The notes: generated from the letters alone by a model not told the origin. A stretch of DNA of 64,000 nucleotides from Allobosea lathyri (GCF_900108245.1 NZ_FNUY01000002.1:62001-126000), one strand, 5' to 3'; numbered from the stretch's first letter, positions 27,657 through 37,630 are shown. Translations and numbers: made by a program.

Positions 27657-28307
27657 TCAAGCCAGCCGGTGCAAGGCCAGTCGCATGGCCGCAGGGATGG
27701 GCGCGATGACGGACACGGGGAAGCGTCCCGCCAGCGCCTGGGCGGCTTGACCCAGAGGCCCGCCGCCGATGACGAGCGCCTTGGCGCCGAGCCTGTCGAT
27801 CGCGTCGGTACAGGCCTTTGCGAGCGCCTCGACCAGCAGGTCGTGATCGGCCATGAGGGCGTGGACGTCGCCCTCGGTCAGGGCGACGCCGCGCATCGTG
27901 TCGCCATGCCCATAGGCGCGCGCCGTCGCCATGATCGAACCGACCAGATCCGGCGTGGTGGTGACGATGGCGAAGGGGCGCCCGCCGGCCCCGGCCTCCC
28001 GCATGGCGGCCTCGGCGATGCCGGTGACGGGGCAGGACAGGCGAAGCCGCAGGGCCGCGAGGCCGGGATCGCCGAAGGCCGAGACGATGACGCCGTCAGG
28101 GGGCGTGGCCGCGATCGCTCCCGCCAGCGCCTGCACGGCCTTGGCCGCTGCCGAAAGCGCATCTTCCGTTGTGATCAGCGGGACGCCATAAGGCGCGCTC
28201 ATGGCCTCGACGATAACGTTCTTGGGAGCGGCGGCCTGCGCGATGGCGCGCATCGTCGCCGTCGTCGCTGCATTCGTGTTCGGGTTGATCAGGAGCAGGC
28301 GCGTCAT
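27657..28307 (-). CDS. Asp/Glu/hydantoin racemase family protein lacking both catalytic cysteines
   Basis: A 216-residue protein of the hydantoin-racemase branch of the Asp/Glu racemase superfamily, recognised by LLLINPNTNAATTATM, EAMSAPYGVPLITTEDA, AFGDPGLAALR, PVTGIAEAAMREA and FAIVTTTPDLVG. In active racemases a cysteine precedes the F-x-D-x-G segment and a second lies in an LGC motif near the C-terminus. Here these read SAFGDPG and VIGGGPLG, so both are absent. It may catalyse a different reaction (for example decarboxylation or isomerisation) or only bind ligand. The start at 28307 gives the family N-terminus. It is followed upstream by an aminotransferase and an Lrp regulator in the same direction. 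Confidence 0.82.
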   Translation of the reverse strand: MTRLLLINPNTNAATTATMRAIAQAAAPKNVIVEAMSAPYGVPLITTEDALSAAAKAVQALAGAIAATPPDGVIVSAFGDPGLAALRLRLSCPVTGIAEAAMREAGAGGRPFAIVTTTPDLVGSIMATARAYGHGDTMRGVALTEGDVHALMADHDLLVEALAKACTDAIDRLGAKALVIGGGPLGQAAQALAGRFPVSVIAPIPAAMRLALHRLA

Positions 28308-28417
28308 GGTCGGCGTGGCACCTTTGCGATGAAAGCGCGGAACGATCTCGGCAGGCACTCGCCACAGCCATTGAGATCGCGCTCGGTCATGGCTTGAACG
28401 TCGATTGCCTGCGCCGA

Positions 28418-29659
28418 TCAGCTTCTTTGCCGTGACATCATCTGGACCGCCCCGGCCAAGCGCCTGACGCCTTCGGCGAGGCGGTCCGGCGGGTTGAGGG
28501 TGAAGTTGATGCGTATGGCGCGGCGATATTGTCCCGACGCGTCGAACACGCTGCTCGGCGTGATGCAGACGCCCGCCTCTATGGCGAGCGGCAACAGCCG
28601 ATCGGTGTCGAGCAGGGGATCGCGTGCCACCGCCCAGACGAACATGCCGCCGACGGGCACCTCCCACGCGAACCAGTCCTCCAGATGTTCCGCGAGGGCG
28701 GTGCAGAGCGCGTCGCGGCGTTCGCGATAGAGGTTCACGATGACGGGCTGCATGCGCTCGACGAGCCCGCTTTCCAGCGCCGCCAGCGCAATGCGCTGGG
28801 TGACGCCGCTGGTGCACATATCCGAGCCCTGCTTGGCCATGGTCAGCGCGCCGATCATCTCGGGCGCGGCGATCACCCAGCCGATACGTAGTCCCGGCGC
28901 GATCTCCTTCGAGAGCGTACCCATATAGACGATCGGTCCATCGTAGCTCGCGCCGTGCCCTTTCAGGCCGGAGAGTTCGATCATGCGGGGCAGAGGCGCG
29001 GCGTCGTAATGCAGGGTGCCGTAGGGATCGTCCTCGACCAGCCAGGTTCCGGTGGCATGCGCGGCATCGACGAGCGCGTGGCGCATCGGCAGGCCCACGA
29101 GCCTGCCCGTCGGGTTCGAGAAATTCGGAACCGTGTAGGCGAACTGCGCGCCCGCCAGCGCTGCGAGAGGATCGAAATCCGGCTCGTCGAAGCGGAGGTT
29201 GCGGAAGCGCGGGCTGTGCGGCTTCCAGGCGTCAAGCGCGCCGAGATAGGTCGGGAACTGCCCGGCGATCAGTCCGCCTTGTTCGAGGAGAACCTTGCCG
29301 ATCAGGTCCAGCCCCTGCATCCCGCTTGTCGTGATCAGGACATTGTCGCGGCTGAGCCGGAGCGTCGGCGTGCTGAAACGAGCCGCCAGCGCATCGCGCA
29401 GGTCAGGCAATCCTTCGATCGGACCGTAGCCCAATGTATCTTGAGGGTGCTGCGCGATGGCCTGCTGTGCAAGCGCGGCGAGTTCGGCGGCGGGATAGGT
29501 TTCGGGCGCCGGCAGGCCGCCGGCCATGTTGATCAGCCCCGGAATCCGCCCGGCCGACAGGAACGTGCGCGTGACGTCGTTGGTCGTGGCGAGCCAGCGC
29601 GCGAAAGCCGGCCGGGTGGCAGGGGCGCTGGCTGAGCGGATCGGTGAGGCGTCGTTCAT
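28418..29659 (-). CDS. PLP-dependent aminotransferase, class I/II (2-aminoadipate/MocR-like type)
   Basis: A 413-residue fold-type I aminotransferase. The N-terminal INMAGGLPAPETYP and LGYGPIEGLPDLRDALA motifs match the LysN/2-aminoadipate and valine-pyruvate aminotransferase subgroup. The PLP lysine is Lys251 in YMGTLSKEIAPGLRIGW, with the phosphate-binding and Asp elements at TTSGMQGLDLIG, NFSNPTGRLV and VEDDPYGTLHYD. There is no HTH domain, so it is an enzyme rather than a MocR regulator. The amino-acid substrate is not determined. An Lrp regulator gene lies 73 bp upstream in the same direction. Confidence 0.9.
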   Translation of the reverse strand: MNDASPIRSASAPATRPAFARWLATTNDVTRTFLSAGRIPGLINMAGGLPAPETYPAAELAALAQQAIAQHPQDTLGYGPIEGLPDLRDALAARFSTPTLRLSRDNVLITTSGMQGLDLIGKVLLEQGGLIAGQFPTYLGALDAWKPHSPRFRNLRFDEPDFDPLAALAGAQFAYTVPNFSNPTGRLVGLPMRHALVDAAHATGTWLVEDDPYGTLHYDAAPLPRMIELSGLKGHGASYDGPIVYMGTLSKEIAPGLRIGWVIAAPEMIGALTMAKQGSDMCTSGVTQRIALAALESGLVERMQPVIVNLYRERRDALCTALAEHLEDWFAWEVPVGGMFVWAVARDPLLDTDRLLPLAIEAGVCITPSSVFDASGQYRRAIRINFTLNPPDRLAEGVRRLAGAVQMMSRQRS

Positions 29660-29732
29660 CTGCTATATCCTGTCCGTCACGATAGTCCGACCACCGCAAG
29701 GGCTATTCGTCGATGGTGGTCCGCTGATGCAA

Positions 29733-30227
29733 TCAGCGCTCCAATGGCACCGTCAGCCCGACCTTGACTCGATCCATCGCGACGAAGGTGCGGAATTTCT
29801 TGACGTTGTTGTTGCCGAAGAACAGGCGCCGGGTCAGCGCCTCATAGTCGGCCATGGTCGCGACCATGACGACAAGGACGAAATCGGCCTCGCCGGTCAC
29901 GTAATAGCATTGCTGAATCTCGCGCGCGGCCAGGAATTCGCGCTTTGCAGCGTCGATCTCGTCGGCCGTCTCGCTGATCATCTCGACCTGGACGAAGATG
30001 GTGATCGATTGCCCGACCCGGTCGGGGTCGACCAGCGCGACATTGGCCCTGATGACGCCGTCCTCCTCCATTCGCTTGATCCGACGCTGGACGGCCGGAG
30101 CCGAGAGATTGACGGCCTCGCCGATCACGCGCTGGGGCGTCGTGTTGTCGCGCTGCAGGATCTCGAGAATGGCCAGATCGAAGCTGTCGAGCGGGCTTCT
30201 CTGGGGCGGGAAGGGCTTGGGCATCAT
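29733..30227 (-). CDS. Lrp/AsnC family transcriptional regulator
   Basis: A 164-residue Lrp-type regulator. The N-terminal winged helix-turn-helix reads LDSFDLAILEILQRDNTTPQRVIGEAVNLSAPAVQRRIKRMEEDGVI across about residues 12-58. The C-terminal RAM domain (QCYYVTGEADFVLVVMVATMADYEAL) would bind an amino acid. The start at 30227 (tandem ATG with 30224) was chosen because longer readings add no family sequence. Its place just before the aminotransferase suggests local control of that gene in response to its amino-acid substrate. Confidence 0.92.
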   Translation of the reverse strand: MMPKPFPPQRSPLDSFDLAILEILQRDNTTPQRVIGEAVNLSAPAVQRRIKRMEEDGVIRANVALVDPDRVGQSITIFVQVEMISETADEIDAAKREFLAAREIQQCYYVTGEADFVLVVMVATMADYEALTRRLFFGNNNVKKFRTFVAMDRVKVGLTVPLER

Positions 30228-30444
30228 GTCTCGCGAAGCAAACTTGCATATCTGCCCGCATTCGGCGGCAGTTCTTCGCGGAGCAGTGCAATATGTTTTC
30301 ACCGCGAAGTCCAGCGGCGATGACATGCGTCCTCGCCCGCCATTCCGCTGATCACTCCCTGGCGTCATCGATATGCAAGGCGCCACTGCGTCACCGCGCT
30401 ATGCGGGGCGGGCTTGCGCTGCCACAACCGCAGCCCGAGTACGC

Positions 30445-31632
30445 ATGCGAGTACAGATGGATCAATCGATGAGCTTGGCGGAGACGATCGCGACATCGGA
30501 GCCTGGCCGGCCCGAACAGGTTTCGACGCGCATAGCCTTCTTCATCGCCGGCTTCGGCACGGCGGCATGGGCGCCGCTGGTGCCATTCGCCAAGGCCCGC
30601 GCCGGCATCGAGGACGGAGCGCTGGGCCTGCTTCTGCTGTGCCTCGGCGCGGGCTCGATAATCGCCATGCCCGTGGCCGGCGGGCTCGCGGCGCGCTTCG
30701 GCTGCCGGCGCGTACTGGTGGTCGCCACGTTGGTGATCTGCCTGACTCTGCCGCTGCTGGCGGTCGTCTCGGACCTTGTCCTGCTGGGTCTGGTGCTTTT
30801 CGTCTTCGGCGCTGGCGTCGGCTCGCTCGACTGCACGGTCAACATCCAGGCTGTGATCGTCGAGCGTGCGAGCGGGCGCGCCATGATGTCGGGTTTCCAC
30901 GGGTTGTTCAGTGTCGGCGGCATTGCCGGTGCGGGCGGTGTCAGCGTCGCGCTGATGCTGGGCGCTTCGCCGCTGCTGGCCTCGCTGGGCGTCGTCGTGC
31001 TCATCCTTGCGGCGCTGTTTCGAGCGGCGCCCGATCTTCTCCCTTACGGCGCGACCGGAGATGGGCCGGCCTTTGCCGTGCCGCACGGCATCGTTCTGTT
31101 CATCGGCATCCTTTGCTTCGTGATGTTCCTGACGGAAGGCGCCGTGCTCGACTGGAGCGCCGTGTTTCTCAACTCCGTGCATGGCGTCGATCCGGCCTAT
31201 GCCGGCCTCGGCTACGCAGCCTTTGCGACGACCATGACGATCGGGCGATTGACCGGGGACCGCTTGGTTCGGAGCATCAGGCCGAGCACCGTGATCGCGC
31301 TGGGCGCGCTCTGCGCCGCGGCGGGTCTCGCGCTCGCAACGCTGGGCCAATCGTGGATCGTCGGACTTGCCGGTTATGCGCTTGTCGGGGCCGGCTGCGC
31401 GAATATCGTGCCGGTGCTCTACAGCGCGGTCGGCCGGCAGAAGGTCATGCCGGAGCATGTCGCCGTGCCCGCGATCTCTACGCTCGGCTATGCCGGCATT
31501 CTGGCCGGCCCGGCCGCGATCGGCTTCGTGGCTCATGGCAGCAGCCTGTCGATCGCCTTCCTGATTGTCGCATTACTGCTCGTCGGTGTCGCCGCAAGCG
31601 GCCGGCTGCTGAACGAGGGAGGCGATCGCTGA
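30445..31632 (+). CDS. MFS transporter (YbjJ-like)
   Basis: A protein of about 395 residues with 12 predicted helices. It starts at 30445 (ATG codons at 30457 and 30469 are alternatives). Features include helix 1 IAFFIAGFGTAAWAPLVPFA, loop 2-3 GGLAARFGCRRVLV, and FHGLFSVGGIAGAG in the centre, which is typical of the YbjJ/fucose-permease-like branch. The substrate is unknown. It is divergent from the Lrp regulator at 29733, with 217 bp between starts, so Lrp control is possible. Confidence 0.87.
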   Translation: MRVQMDQSMSLAETIATSEPGRPEQVSTRIAFFIAGFGTAAWAPLVPFAKARAGIEDGALGLLLLCLGAGSIIAMPVAGGLAARFGCRRVLVVATLVICLTLPLLAVVSDLVLLGLVLFVFGAGVGSLDCTVNIQAVIVERASGRAMMSGFHGLFSVGGIAGAGGVSVALMLGASPLLASLGVVVLILAALFRAAPDLLPYGATGDGPAFAVPHGIVLFIGILCFVMFLTEGAVLDWSAVFLNSVHGVDPAYAGLGYAAFATTMTIGRLTGDRLVRSIRPSTVIALGALCAAAGLALATLGQSWIVGLAGYALVGAGCANIVPVLYSAVGRQKVMPEHVAVPAISTLGYAGILAGPAAIGFVAHGSSLSIAFLIVALLLVGVAASGRLLNEGGDR

Positions 31633-32438
31633 AGCGAAAAGGGAAGGGGTCTTTCAGCGCCGCCGAGCAAAAATCGCAGCCTGGTTATGAAACCGAACCC
31701 ATGGTCGATGCGTAGAGGATCTGACGCAATGATCGTGAGTTGTCGCACTTGCCGGATCAGAATGAACGCCGGACGAAGCTTGGCACCTTCGAGGTGGTTG
31801 CGGCTGACTCGGGGTGGCCCGGAGGTCAACCGTAGGGCGAGGAACTGTTGTCGGATATATTCTCACCGAAGTTTTCGATGTCGCTCTTCGATTGGTGATT
31901 TGATTAAATACTGGGCGAGCGTAACGTGCCCCGCAGAGAGATGGCGGTGCCGGAAGGTATTTCTCTCTTTCCGCTACGCGAAATCTTCGAGGATTGCGAG
32001 GCGGCGAAGAGTATCGCCATGCGAAGTCTGATGCCCACGCGTGGCGTGGGCATTAGGGTCCAGTGGGGCATAGCGAGCCGTTCCCGACCGAGTTTGAGGA
32101 GCGCGTCATGCAAAAGGCTAACCAGGACGCTCCGCTCCTGCCGTTGCTGCTGGCCTGGGCCAGGTATCGGTTGGCGCGTTTCATGATATCGCTCAGGCCC
32201 GCGCATAGCGCGGCTGGAATCGCAGTGCTGGTTGCGAAAGACGGTAATCCGCCGGGCGGATAGGCAGTCGCCTGCATTCAACAGCCGCTGTTGCGCTTCG
32301 TCGTCCGGCTGCAATTCAACGCGATCGATCTTGACCCCGTTTGGATCATGGCGACACGGCGGCGGCGCGATGGGCGTCATCCGGAAGGGGTGCTAAGAGC
32401 GGGCAGGCCCGCAGGGCGGTTTGCAGTTGGGAGCGACG
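31633..32438. other. About 800 bp with no convincing gene
   Basis: No open frame here has convincing protein character in any direction. Composition is more mixed than the surroundings, with an AT-richer stretch near 31840-31920. A possible small frame at 32108-32263 (51 codons, preceded by GAGGAG) has no recognisable family. The segment contains the strong hairpin at 32031-32053. It could be a degraded mobile-element remnant or hold an untranslated RNA. Confidence 0.5.
32031..32053. repeat. Perfect 10-bp inverted repeat
   Basis: ATGCCCACGC at 32031-32040 and GCGTGGGCAT at 32044-32053 around a 3-nt spacer. No U-run follows on either strand, so it is not a standard terminator. Confidence 0.7.
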
Positions 32439-32927
32439 ATGTTTCAGGCTCAAGTGATCGAGAGCGCCGACAAGGTGGAGTTCTACCGCCAATTGTCGTC
32501 GCAGCTGGAGGCCTTGCTGGCGGGAGAGCGCGATTCGATCGCCAACGCCGCCAACACGTCGGCGCTGCTGTTCCAGATGATGCCCGACCTCAACTGGGCG
32601 GGATTCTATATCCTGCGTGAGGGTGAACTCGTGCTCGGACCGTTTCAGGGCCAGCCGGCCTGCGTGCGTATTCCCGTCGGGCGCGGTGTGTGCGGGGCAG
32701 CCGCTGCGCGCAAGCAGTCGGTCCTCGTCGAGGATGTCCATGCCTTTCCGGGGCATATCGCCTGCGATGCGGCGTCGCGCTCCGAACTCGTCGTGCCTTT
32801 GATCCGAGATGGCGAAGTCATCGGCGTCATCGATCTCGACAGCCCGAAGGTGGCCCGCTTCGATGCCGCCGATCTCGCCGGGGTCGAAAAGATAGCGGCG
32901 ATCTATCTGGCGGCGAGCGCCGACTGA
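32439..32927 (+). CDS. msrC: Free methionine-(R)-sulfoxide reductase (GAF type, fRMsr)
   Basis: A 162-residue single GAF-domain protein, the fRMsr size. It reduces free Met-R-sulfoxide using a cysteine thiol relay in the cytosol. The family motifs LLFQMMPDLNWAGFYIL, QPACVRIPVGRGVCG and HIACDAASRSELVVPL contain the three conserved cysteines Cys75, Cys85 and Cys109, with Cys109 expected to be catalytic. The ATG at 32439 is preceded by GGGAGC. It is followed by a strong hairpin and stands alone, so it is probably a monocistronic oxidative-stress repair gene. Confidence 0.93.
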   Translation: MFQAQVIESADKVEFYRQLSSQLEALLAGERDSIANAANTSALLFQMMPDLNWAGFYILREGELVLGPFQGQPACVRIPVGRGVCGAAAARKQSVLVEDVHAFPGHIACDAASRSELVVPLIRDGEVIGVIDLDSPKVARFDAADLAGVEKIAAIYLAASAD

Positions 32928-32959
32928 GCCGCACCAGGCTTCGCATTGTTGATCTTGTC

Positions 32960-32984
32960 ATCGGCCGCGCAATGCGCGGCCGAT
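32960..32984 (+). terminator. Hairpin after msrC
   Basis: Perfect 11-bp arms ATCGGCCGCGC/GCGCGGCCGAT around AAT, 32 bp past the msrC stop. No clear U-run, so termination is plausible but not certain. Confidence 0.5.
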
Positions 32985-33240
32985 CTGCGTTGGGGGCAAG
33001 GCTGCCCTCCGCGCAGCACCGGCGCGATCTATTTTTGCATGCCCAGCGCCCTGCTGGAGCTGACATTTCCGCCGCTCGATCACTGATGAGAGCGTGACGC
33101 TGGAAAGTCCGCCCGGGCGCGATCGCCATCGCCGCGATGTCCTGTTGGCCTTGACATGGCGGGGCAGTTGGAAGAGGCGTATCGCACATGCAGCAAGGCG
33201 GTTGCAAGCTGTTTTTTGTAATGATTCCAAGGAGGAAGCC

Positions 33241-34455
<1,215 letters not shown>

Positions 34456-34458
34456 GTC

Positions 34459-34914
34459 ATGGCCGTATCGCTCAAGGACCCGCAGGACGGCGATCTCAGC
34501 GAGGTCAGCGACATCAATGTCACGCCCTTCATCGACGTGATCCTGGTGCTGCTGATCATCTTCATGGTCGCAGCCCCGCTCTCAACCGTGGATGTCGCGG
34601 TCGACCTGCCGGTGTCGAATGCGCAACCGCAGCCGCGTCCGGACACGCCCGTATTCCTGACGGTCAAAGGCGATCTCTCGCTGGCTCTGGGCAATGACGG
34701 CGTGCCGCGCGAGGCCTTGCAGGCGACGCTCGACCGTCAGACCAACAATGATCGCGAGCAGCGCGTCTTCCTCCGCGCCGATGGAGCCGTGGCCTATCGC
34801 GAGCTGATGGATGTGATGAACCTCCTGCGCAATGCCGGCTATCTCAAGATCGCGCTCGTCGGGCTCGAGGATACCGGGCAGAGCCCGGCGCCTGCGACAG
34901 GTCCCAAGCCGTGA
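34459..34914 (+). CDS. exbD: Biopolymer transport protein ExbD
   Basis: A 151-residue protein with a short cytosolic N-terminus, one helix containing the proton-path aspartate (VTPFIDVILVLLIIFMVAAPL), and a periplasmic domain (VFLRADGAVAYRELMDVMNLLRNAGYLKIALV). These are the standard ExbD features. It overlaps tonB by GTGA, so translation is coupled. Confidence 0.95.
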   Translation: MAVSLKDPQDGDLSEVSDINVTPFIDVILVLLIIFMVAAPLSTVDVAVDLPVSNAQPQPRPDTPVFLTVKGDLSLALGNDGVPREALQATLDRQTNNDREQRVFLRADGAVAYRELMDVMNLLRNAGYLKIALVGLEDTGQSPAPATGPKP

Positions 34915-35774
34915 GTACGCGCGCGCAAAGCATCGGCTCGCGGCTGTGGCCCGCGATGTTGCGCTGGGGGCTGGCGGCGCTGGTCGTGGCCGGCGTCCAT
35001 GCCGGCGCGGGCTGGGTGATCGTGACCTGGCAGCGGGCGGAGGCTGCCATGGGCGCGCCGCCGGCCGCCGTGATGATAGAGCTTGCCCCAATCGCGGTCG
35101 CGCCGGAAGCGCCGGCCCAGGAGGTCGCGCCCGGGCCCGAAATGGTCGAGGCCCAGCCCGAGCCTCCACCGGAACCGATCGAGCAGCCCAAGCCGATCGA
35201 GCCGCCGCCGATCGAAGAGCCGGAACCTGTGGCGTTGCCGGAGCCGGAGATCAAGATTCCAGAGCTGCCGTCGCTTCCCGATGCCGCTGCCGTGCTCAGT
35301 CCTCCGCCGCCGCCGCAACCCAAGCCGAAGCCTGAGGTCGTCAAGCGCAAGCCGCCGCCGAAGCCGCGCGTGGTCGAGCGCCGCAAGCCGGTCAATCCCG
35401 ACAAGCCGCGCGCAGAGCAGACCACGGCGCCCACAGCGCAGGCTCAGGCAGCTCCGACCGCGGCAGCGCCCCGGTCGGGCGCATCTTCCGCCTCTCCGGC
35501 CTCGTCAGCGAGCTGGCGCGGCACCCTGATCGCGCATCTCAACCGTTACAAGCGCTTCCCCGGCGGGGCGAGCCCCGGCACGGTGCAGGTAGCCTTCAGC
35601 ATCGACCGGTCCGGCCGGGTGTTGTCGGCCCGCCTCGTGCGCGGCTCGGGAGATGCCGCGCTGGATGAAGAGGCGGTCTCGATGATCCGCCGCGCCAGCC
35701 CCGTGCCGGCGCCACCGGACGGGCTTGGCGGCGGGACCATCGCATTGGCGGTACCGGTGAGGTTCTCGCGCTAG
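34911..35774 (+). CDS. tonB: TonB energy-transducing protein
   Basis: A 287-residue protein starting with GTG at 34911 inside the exbD stop. It has an N-terminal anchor (LRWGLAALVVAGVHAGAGWVIV), a long Pro/Glu/Lys-rich spacer spanning about residues 75-160, and the C-terminal TonB domain (WRGTLIAHLNRYKRFPG, GTVQVAFSIDRSGRVLSARLVRGSGDAALDEEAVSMIRRA). It transmits energy to outer-membrane TonB-dependent receptors, typically for iron carriers. No receptor gene is in view. No Fur/RirA/Irr box was recognised before exbB. Confidence 0.95.
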   Translation: MSTRAQSIGSRLWPAMLRWGLAALVVAGVHAGAGWVIVTWQRAEAAMGAPPAAVMIELAPIAVAPEAPAQEVAPGPEMVEAQPEPPPEPIEQPKPIEPPPIEEPEPVALPEPEIKIPELPSLPDAAAVLSPPPPPQPKPKPEVVKRKPPPKPRVVERRKPVNPDKPRAEQTTAPTAQAQAAPTAAAPRSGASSASPASSASWRGTLIAHLNRYKRFPGGASPGTVQVAFSIDRSGRVLSARLVRGSGDAALDEEAVSMIRRASPVPAPPDGLGGGTIALAVPVRFSR

Positions 35775-35850
35775 TTCCGGATTGAACCGGCTCATCACGT
35801 GCCTTGGCGCATTGCGCAGGCATCGCTTCAAGAAAAGCATGGCTCCCAAG

Positions 35851-35930
35851 AAAAAAGGGCCGCGCGTGAGCGCAGCCCAAGTCTAGGGAGGAAACGCCCA
35901 AGGAGGGCGACGCAGCATCGCTGCTACGGT
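35851..35930 (-). ncRNA. Candidate trans-acting sRNA, suhB/MmgR (alpha-r8)-like
   Basis: On the minus strand, a promoter-like pair TTGTGA (35965-35960) and TATGTA (35942-35937) with exactly 17 bp spacing is followed by a short hairpin (GCAGC/GCTGC, 35912-35924), an unpaired stretch with two anti-Shine-Dalgarno motifs (CCUCCU near 35906 and UUUCCUCCC near 35894-35886), and a terminator stem (GGGCTGCGC/GCGCGGCCC, 35878-35857) ending in six U (35856-35851). The predicted RNA is about 80 nt. This layout and the GGCGUUUCCUCCCU core match what I recall of the alphaproteobacterial suhB/MmgR sRNA family. There is no protein-coding gene that this leftward terminator could serve. Confidence 0.65.
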
Positions 35931-36117
35931 GCAAGATACATAGGGTGGGCCTGCCCTCGTCACAAGCATAAAAGGGCAGCACTCTTGTCCTAATTTTGAG
36001 CATGTCGCTTTCTTGAGCAGGCGACGGCTGGCGCTTCCCGCCCAATCACGGCCGAAACGGGCGAAATCACGCAAAAACGGCACGAAAATCCGGTTCCGGC
36101 CTGCATGTTTTTAGGCA

Positions 36118-36161
36118 TTGACAAGCAATTTAGGGCTCTTCAAATTCGTAGGTACACAAAT
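36118..36161 (+). promoter_or_regulatory. Promoter with candidate MarR-type operator before the liv-type operon
   Basis: TTGACA at 36118-36123 and a 17-bp spacer lead to an AT-rich -10 region (CAAATT, 36141-36146). Overlapping its 3' side is ATTCGT-AGGTAC-ACAAAT (36144-36161), an 18-bp imperfect dyad that matches sites at 49047 and 49702 next to the nicotinate genes. Confidence 0.45.
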
Positions 36162-36253
36162 GAATTTGCCGGCTGACGCAAAGTCTCCGGCATGCGACAT
36201 CTGTCCAAGAGCACCGGGGCGTACCGCCAACGGGCCTGACATGGGGAATCGGG

Positions 36254-37465
36254 ATGACGATCGACCGTCGGAGTTTTCTGGGTGTGGCCTCCATGGCTGC
36301 GATCGCCGCGCCGTCCCTCGTGCGGGCGCAGGGCGCCGGCCCGATCAAGGTGGGCGAGATCAACAGCTATACGGCCCAGCCCGCCTTCCTGAAGCCCTAC
36401 CGCCAGGGCTGGGAACTGGCGCTGGAGCAGATCAACGCGGCCGGCGGTGTGATGGGGCGCAAGATCGAGACGATTTTCCGCGACGATGGCGGCAAGCCCG
36501 AAGATGCCGTCCGCCACGCCGGCGACCTGGTCAATGCCGAGAAGGTCGACCTGCTCTCGGGTGGCTTCCTGTCGAATGTCGGTCTTGCGATCGCTGATTT
36601 CGCCAAGCAGAACAAGAAGCTCTATGTCGCATCCGAGCCATTGTCGGACGCGGTCGTCTGGGCGAACGGCAACCGCTACACCTTCCGGCTGCGGCCCTCG
36701 ACCTATATGCAGGCCGCCATGCTCGTGGAGGAAGCGGCGAAGCTTCCGGCCAAGAAATGGGCGCTGGTGGCGCCGAACTACGAATACGGCCAGTCCGGCG
36801 TTCGCTGGTTCAAGGAGCTGCTGAAGAAGGCGAAGCCCGACGTCGAATTCGTGGCGGAACAGTTCCCGGCGCTGGGCCGCATCGATGCCGGCGCCACCGT
36901 GCAGGCGCTGGAGGCCTCCAAGCCCGATGCGATCTTCAACGTGACCTTCGGCGCAGATCTCTCGAACTTCGTGCGCCAGGGCAATACGCGCGGTCTGTTC
37001 GAGGGCCGGTCGGTCGTGTCCATGCTGACCGGCGAACCTGAATATCTCGATCCGCTCGGCGCAGAGGCTCCCGTGGGATGGATCGTCACCGGCTACCCCC
37101 ATGCCGATATCCAGACGCCCGAGCACGTGAAATTCCGGGATGCCTACAAGGCGAAATACAACGACTATCCAAGGTTGGGTTCCGTCGTCGGCTTCGACAC
37201 GATGAACTCGATCGCCGCCGCGCTCGCCAAGGCAGGATCAACGGATACCGAGAAGCTGGTCGATGCTCTGGAAGGGCTGAAATTCCCCTCCGCCTTCGGT
37301 TCGGCCGAATATCGCGCCATCGACCACCAGTCGACGCTCGGAGCCTATGTCGGCAAGACGGCGGTGAAGGACGGCAAGGGCACGATGGTCGACTGGACCT
37401 ATCGCGACGGCGCCAAATATCTGCCTGATGATGCCGAGGTGAAGAAGCTTCGCCCGGCAGGGTAG
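36254..37465 (+). CDS. Branched-chain-amino-acid-type ABC transporter substrate-binding protein
   Basis: A 403-residue periplasmic binding protein of the LivK/Peripla_BP_6 type. A Tat-like N-terminus (DRRSFLGVASMAAIAAPSLVRA) precedes a two-lobed domain: IKVGEINSYTAQPAFLKPYRQGWELALEQINAAGGVMGRK, then EKVDLLSGGFLSNVGLAIADFA and WALVAPNYEYGQSGVRWF are all written across normal family positions. It is the first gene of a complete transporter operon (binding protein, fused permease, two ATPases) that is convergent with the nicotinate-degradation operon. Uptake of nicotinate or another small aromatic acid is an inference from this location and the shared operator-like site; LivK-type proteins also bind amino acids and aromatic acids. 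Confidence 0.9.
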   Translation: MTIDRRSFLGVASMAAIAAPSLVRAQGAGPIKVGEINSYTAQPAFLKPYRQGWELALEQINAAGGVMGRKIETIFRDDGGKPEDAVRHAGDLVNAEKVDLLSGGFLSNVGLAIADFAKQNKKLYVASEPLSDAVVWANGNRYTFRLRPSTYMQAAMLVEEAAKLPAKKWALVAPNYEYGQSGVRWFKELLKKAKPDVEFVAEQFPALGRIDAGATVQALEASKPDAIFNVTFGADLSNFVRQGNTRGLFEGRSVVSMLTGEPEYLDPLGAEAPVGWIVTGYPHADIQTPEHVKFRDAYKAKYNDYPRLGSVVGFDTMNSIAAALAKAGSTDTEKLVDALEGLKFPSAFGSAEYRAIDHQSTLGAYVGKTAVKDGKGTMVDWTYRDGAKYLPDDAEVKKLRPAG

Positions 37466-37492
37466 CGGCCCTGCCTGCTCGAACATGAACCT

Positions 37493-37602
37493 CCGTCATC
37501 CCGGACAGGCAGCGTCAGCTGCGCCGCTCCGGGATCGATCGGAGGGCTGTGGAGCTCCAAGATGGATCCAGGGCGTTCGCTGCGCTGCGCCCCGGATGAC
37601 GG
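37493..37602. repeat. REP-like palindromic element (CGTCATCC family)
   Basis: Outer arms CCGTCATCCCGG and CCCGGATGACGG enclose GC-rich inner hairpins. It lies between the binding-protein and permease genes of the transporter operon. Confidence 0.7.
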
Positions 37603-37630
37603 CTGAGCTTTGGCCCCAGGCGGTTTCCTC

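Noticed and set aside
28308-28817. N-terminal extension of the racemase-like protein to 386 residues
   Set aside because: The extra part is a frame-shifted reading of the 3' end of the aminotransferase gene; family homology starts at 28307.
32108-32263. Possible 51-residue protein preceded by GAGGAG
   Set aside because: No recognisable sequence character or conserved partner; kept only as a note in the gene-free segment.
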